Source: Planctomycetota bacterium
GTDB taxonomy: Bacteria; Planctomycetota; PUPC01; DSUN01
Length of the DNA: 8,076 bases
Reading direction: 5' to 3'
Assembly (NCBI GenBank): GCA_016872875.1
Contig: VGYW01000377.1
Span: forward strand, 1-8,076
In this document: positions 5,422 to 8,076 of the stretch, piece by piece
Numbering within the stretch: position 1 is the first letter of the stretch
How the letters are laid out: every line of letters starts with the position of its first letter
Program-made: the position numbers and the translations under genes
Notes under the pieces: generated by a model
Databases searched by the model: none
Seen by the model: only the letters and a program-made list of their open reading frames with translations
What the model was told of the DNA's origin: nothing

Positions 5422-5714
5422 CCCATTCTGGATCAATGCCCCGCCGCGGCGCGCGGGGTGATCCAGAATGGCCGGAAGGCCACGGAGCCGCCCGGATCGC
5501 CAAAGCGCCCATAGTGGATCAAGTGACCGCGCGCGGTTGATCCAGTATGGGAAAGACCGCCCGGGACGCGTCCGGATCGCCAAAACACCCATAGTGGATC
5601 AAACACCAGGCGCGCACAGTTGATCCAGTATGGCGGGACCGCCCCGGAAGCGTCCGGATCGCCAAAGCGCCCATACTGGATCAAGTATGATGGCCGGGGA
5701 GGTGATCCAGTATG
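5422..5714. repeat. Tandem array of four palindromic repeat units
   Basis: Four hairpins start at 5422, 5508, 5588 and 5670 (spacing 86, 80, 82). Each has a left arm close to CCCATAGTGGATCAA (5422-5436, 5508-5522, 5588-5602, 5670-5684) and a right arm close to TTGATCCAGTATGGG (5459-5472, 5537-5551, 5620-5634, 5703-5714). The 14-22 base centres differ between units. Units 2-4 are also preceded by CCGGATCGCCAAA, always starting 16 bases before the left arm (5492, 5572, 5654). Arms and linker are conserved, and only loops vary. There is no associated protein-coding gene in the array; short frames through it merely repeat the same peptide. It could be a REP/BIME-like element, a MITE cluster or a structured RNA. 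Confidence 0.85.
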
Positions 5715-5836
5715 TGACGGCTTCGCTGAGTCATGTCCATAAGTGCTTGCGCTGACGGTGCTTGGCCCTCAGGACTCGTGCCGGCCAGCTTCCCGGTGAG
5801 CTTCTGCCGTCCCTTCGGGACTGCGGTCTTGTCCCC
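5715..5836. other. Non-coding tail with a small GTCCC/GGGAC hairpin
   Basis: Between the palindromic array and the stop of the flavoprotein gene no gene is seen. GTCCC (5809-5813) and GGGAC (5817-5821) form a short hairpin about 16 bases after the flavoprotein stop on its strand. It could help terminate that gene, but no T-rich tract follows. Confidence 0.3.
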
Positions 5837-8076
5837 TCATTTGTCGGGGTCTGCACCAAGTGGCACGGGGAGGGGGACAAGCTCGATGGCGTTGTTGGCG
5901 CAGCGGACGGTGCAGAGGCCGCAACCATCGCACTTGTCGGCATTTATGGCGAAGGAGCCGCCCCTCGGCTCGATGGCTGAGTAGATGCAGACCTTCTCGC
6001 AGAGGCCGCAGCCGACGCCGCAGCCGCAGGCGAGGCAGCGGGCAGCCTCGCGGCGGGCAGACGTCTCGTCGAGGTCAAGCTCTACCTCCGCAAACTCGTT
6101 CAGGCGAACGGAGGGCTCGCGGAGGGGGAGGGTGACGCGCGGCTCGGCGGGCTTCTCGATGTGGCGGGCGAGGGCCATCCGGGTGTCGAGGGCGCGAGGC
6201 TCAGGCGTGTCGCGGCGTGGGGACACGCCGCCCACGGCCTCCTCGCCACAAAGGTAGTTCTGAATGGCATTTGCGGCGCGGCGGCCATCGGCGATGGCGT
6301 GGACGACGGAGCCATAGCCCCCCCTCACGTCACCCCCGGCAAACACGCCGGGGAGGCGGGTGGCGCGCGTCGCCTCGTCGGCGATTGCCCAGTGGCTCGC
6401 GTTCGTCGAAAGTCCTTGCTCTGTCAGGAGATGCGTGTCAGGCCGCTGGCCGGCGGCGACGAGGACAGTGTCCACCTGGAGGATGAACTCTGCGTGGCTC
6501 ACGGGACTGCTCGGGCGGCGCCCGGCGACGGGCTCGCGGGCCAGGTAGCCCGCCAGGCAGCGGAGGCCGGCCACGCGGCCATCGTCAACCACTATACTGT
6601 GCGGGATGGAGAGGTACATGATGCGGACGCCTTCGGCCTCGGCGTCGGCGATCTCGCGCTCGTGGGCGGGCATCTCGGCGCGGGTGCGGCGGTAGACGAC
6701 GTAAGCCACGTCCGCACCGAGCCTTAGGGCGCAGCGGGCGGCGTCGAGCGTGGTGTTGCCGCCGCCCACGACGGCCACGTGCTTGCCAACGTCGGGACGG
6801 TGGCCGAGGTTGACCTGTCGAAGGAAGCCGATGGCGTCAACCACCCCCTTGGCGTCCTCGCCGGGGATGCGGAGCGGGGCGGACTTGTGGGCGCCGGTGG
6901 CGACGAGGATGGCGTCGTAACCATCGGAGCGAAGGGATGTTAGGGAGAAGCCACGTCCAAGCGCCTTTCCCGTGAGGATCGTCACCCCGAGGCGCTTGAT
7001 CGCCTCGATCTCCTCGTCCACGAGGTGCTTGGGGAGGCGGTAGTCAGGGATTCCGACGCGGAGCATTCCGCCGGGGGTGTCGAGGGCTTCAAAGACCGTG
7101 GCCTCGTGCCCGAGGAGTGCGAGGTCGTGGGCCGCGGTGAGGCCGGCGGGTCCGCTGCCGACGATGGCGACGCGCTTGCCCGTCGGGGTCGGAGTGGCTA
7201 TCTCCTGCTTCAGCAAGGGGATATGGCGGCGGCCCCACTCGTCCACGAATCGCTTGATGGCGCGGATGGCGATTGGGCCGCCGAGGGGGGTGCGGGTGCA
7301 GGAGTCCTCGCAAGGGGCGTAGCAGACCCGCCCGCAGATTGACTGGAAGGGGTCGCTGGCGCGGACGACCCGCACGGCCTCCTCGAAGCGGCCTTCGGCA
7401 ACGAGGCGGACATAGGACTGGGCGGACACGCCGATGGGGCAGGCGGCCCTGCACGGGGCGAGGACCTCGTAGCGCTTGTGGGCGCGGAACCGCTTGCGGC
7501 GGTCAACCTGCTGGGCGCTCAGGATGCGCGGGTTCACCTTCCCACGGAAGTCGTCGAGCCTTCCGTAGCCGCGGCCATCCATCCAGCGCTCAAGGCCGTC
7601 GCGCAGTTCGCGGAGCACGCCGTAGCCGTTCATGATGACGGCGGTGCAGGTCTGGACGGCGTTCGCGCCGACGAGGAGGTACTTGACGACGTCCTGCCAG
7701 GAGGTGACGCCGCCGGAGCCGGCGATGTCAATGGCCAGTTGTGGGCGGATGGCGCTGATCCAGCGGAGGGGGTATTGGATGGCCCAGGGGCCGCCGTGTC
7801 CGGCGTAGCCGCCGTGCATCACGGGGCGTTCCTCCTGGATGTCTATCTCCAGGGCGGTCATGCGGTTGAAGATGGTGACGGCGTTGGCGCCGGCGGCCTC
7901 GACGCCTTTGGCGACGCCGAGCGGAGAAGTGAGCATGGGGCTGAGCTTGGCGATGATGGGGAGCTTGACGGCCTGGCGGACGGCGGCGACGGTCTGGAAG
8001 ATGGTCTCCTCGACGGCCTTGCCGCGGAAGGTGATGGAGCCGTGGGGGCAGGAGGTGTTGAGCTCGATGGCGTCGG
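5837..8076 (-). CDS. PreA-like FMN / GltD-like FAD-NADPH / ferredoxin fusion flavoprotein (5' partial)
   Basis: The reading frame is open to the right edge, so the N-terminus is missing; 745 residues are visible. Residues 1-175 are the second half of a PreA/dihydropyrimidine-dehydrogenase-like FMN barrel, with ELNTSCPHG (catalytic-position Cys9), IAKLSP, and the phosphate-binding IAGSGGV. Residues 205-262 are the GltD-type iron-sulfur lead (Cys208, 212, 247, 251, 255, 259). Then come the FAD fold VAIVGSGPAG (302-311), the NADPH fold VAVVGGGNTT (433-442) and the closing FAGGDV (578-583). The C-terminus holds a ferredoxin domain with Cys680-696 and a textbook CDGCGLCTVRC (715-725). Electrons should pass from NADPH through FAD and iron-sulfur clusters to FMN. 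Dihydropyrimidine dehydrogenase has the same parts with the FMN barrel after the FAD module, so this order is permuted. A pyrimidine substrate is possible but unproven. Confidence 0.87.
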   Translation of the reverse strand, partial: DAIELNTSCPHGSITFRGKAVEETIFQTVAAVRQAVKLPIIAKLSPMLTSPLGVAKGVEAAGANAVTIFNRMTALEIDIQEERPVMHGGYAGHGGPWAIQYPLRWISAIRPQLAIDIAGSGGVTSWQDVVKYLLVGANAVQTCTAVIMNGYGVLRELRDGLERWMDGRGYGRLDDFRGKVNPRILSAQQVDRRKRFRAHKRYEVLAPCRAACPIGVSAQSYVRLVAEGRFEEAVRVVRASDPFQSICGRVCYAPCEDSCTRTPLGGPIAIRAIKRFVDEWGRRHIPLLKQEIATPTPTGKRVAIVGSGPAGLTAAHDLALLGHEATVFEALDTPGGMLRVGIPDYRLPKHLVDEEIEAIKRLGVTILTGKALGRGFSLTSLRSDGYDAILVATGAHKSAPLRIPGEDAKGVVDAIGFLRQVNLGHRPDVGKHVAVVGGGNTTLDAARCALRLGADVAYVVYRRTRAEMPAHEREIADAEAEGVRIMYLSIPHSIVVDDGRVAGLRCLAGYLAREPVAGRRPSSPVSHAEFILQVDTVLVAAGQRPDTHLLTEQGLSTNASHWAIADEATRATRLPGVFAGGDVRGGYGSVVHAIADGRRAANAIQNYLCGEEAVGGVSPRRDTPEPRALDTRMALARHIEKPAEPRVTLPLREPSVRLNEFAEVELDLDETSARREAARCLACGCGVGCGLCEKVCIYSAIEPRGGSFAINADKCDGCGLCTVRCANNAIELVPLPVPLGADPDK

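Noticed and set aside
5401..5684. Minus-strand reading frames with repeated WRSG / YGRFGDP peptides
   Set aside because: They follow the DNA repeat in more than one frame, have no ribosome site and no recognised domain. They are products of the palindromic array.
5422..5714. CRISPR array
   Set aside because: The regularly spaced conserved parts are the two arms of hairpins, with a conserved linker between units, and the variable parts are only 14-22 bases inside loops. No cas gene is present.
6161..6727. 188-codon open frame on the plus strand
   Set aside because: It lies antisense to the flavoprotein within its FAD/NADPH domains; long antisense frames are common in GC-rich coding DNA, and it shows no known motif.
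1..8076. tRNA, rRNA or transposase genes
   Set aside because: No tRNA-like cloverleaf, rRNA segment or transposase motif was recognised on either strand.

Overview
The window is very GC-rich bacterial DNA with strong G/C third-position preference in its flanking metabolic genes. A uroporphyrinogen-decarboxylase-family (URO-D) methyltransferase-like protein, a dihydropyrimidine-dehydrogenase-like fusion flavoprotein, an antitoxin/retropepsin pair and an orphan YgiT zinc finger together suggest an environmental bacterium, most likely Planctomycetota or a related lineage. That assignment is an impression from gene content and is not proven by any marker gene here.

Layout: 1-140 carries two back-to-back hairpins, probably the end of an upstream unit. 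141-1211 (+) is a complete URO-D-family gene. 1233-1912 (+) is a small operon with its own sigma70-like promoter, encoding an AF2212/DUF104-like antitoxin-type protein and an overlapping retropepsin-like aspartic protease. 1979-2092 is a relic of a second URO-D-family gene: its last 37 codons and stop, about 89% identical to the 3' end of the intact gene. 2119-4949 (+) is an accessory operon with a near-consensus extended -10 promoter and three genes joined by two ATGA stop/start overlaps: an HNH nuclease with an ABC-3C C-terminal domain, a 75-residue winged-helix middle component (MC6 type), and a DUF2326-type SMC/Rad50-like ABC ATPase. This is a complete ABC-three-component (ABC-3C) conflict system, presumably anti-phage or anti-plasmid.

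On the minus strand, 5048-5305 encodes a stand-alone YgiT-type zinc-finger protein. From 5306 to 5836 there is no convincing gene. Instead there is a compound hairpin region (5358-5405) and a tandem array of four palindromic units about 80-86 bp apart (5422-5714). From 5837 to the right edge (-) runs a large iron-sulfur flavoprotein that joins a PreA-like FMN domain, a GltD-like FAD/NADPH module and a C-terminal ferredoxin domain. Its N-terminus lies outside the window.

Read together, 1212-5836 looks like a small accessory island between two metabolic genes. The ABC-3C operon differs in codon habit from its neighbours (many AGG/AGA arginine codons), its operon and the antitoxin/protease operon each bring their own strong promoter, and a URO-D relic marks a past rearrangement. 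The clearest functional system is the HNH-type ABC-3C operon. The least explained element is the four-unit palindromic array.
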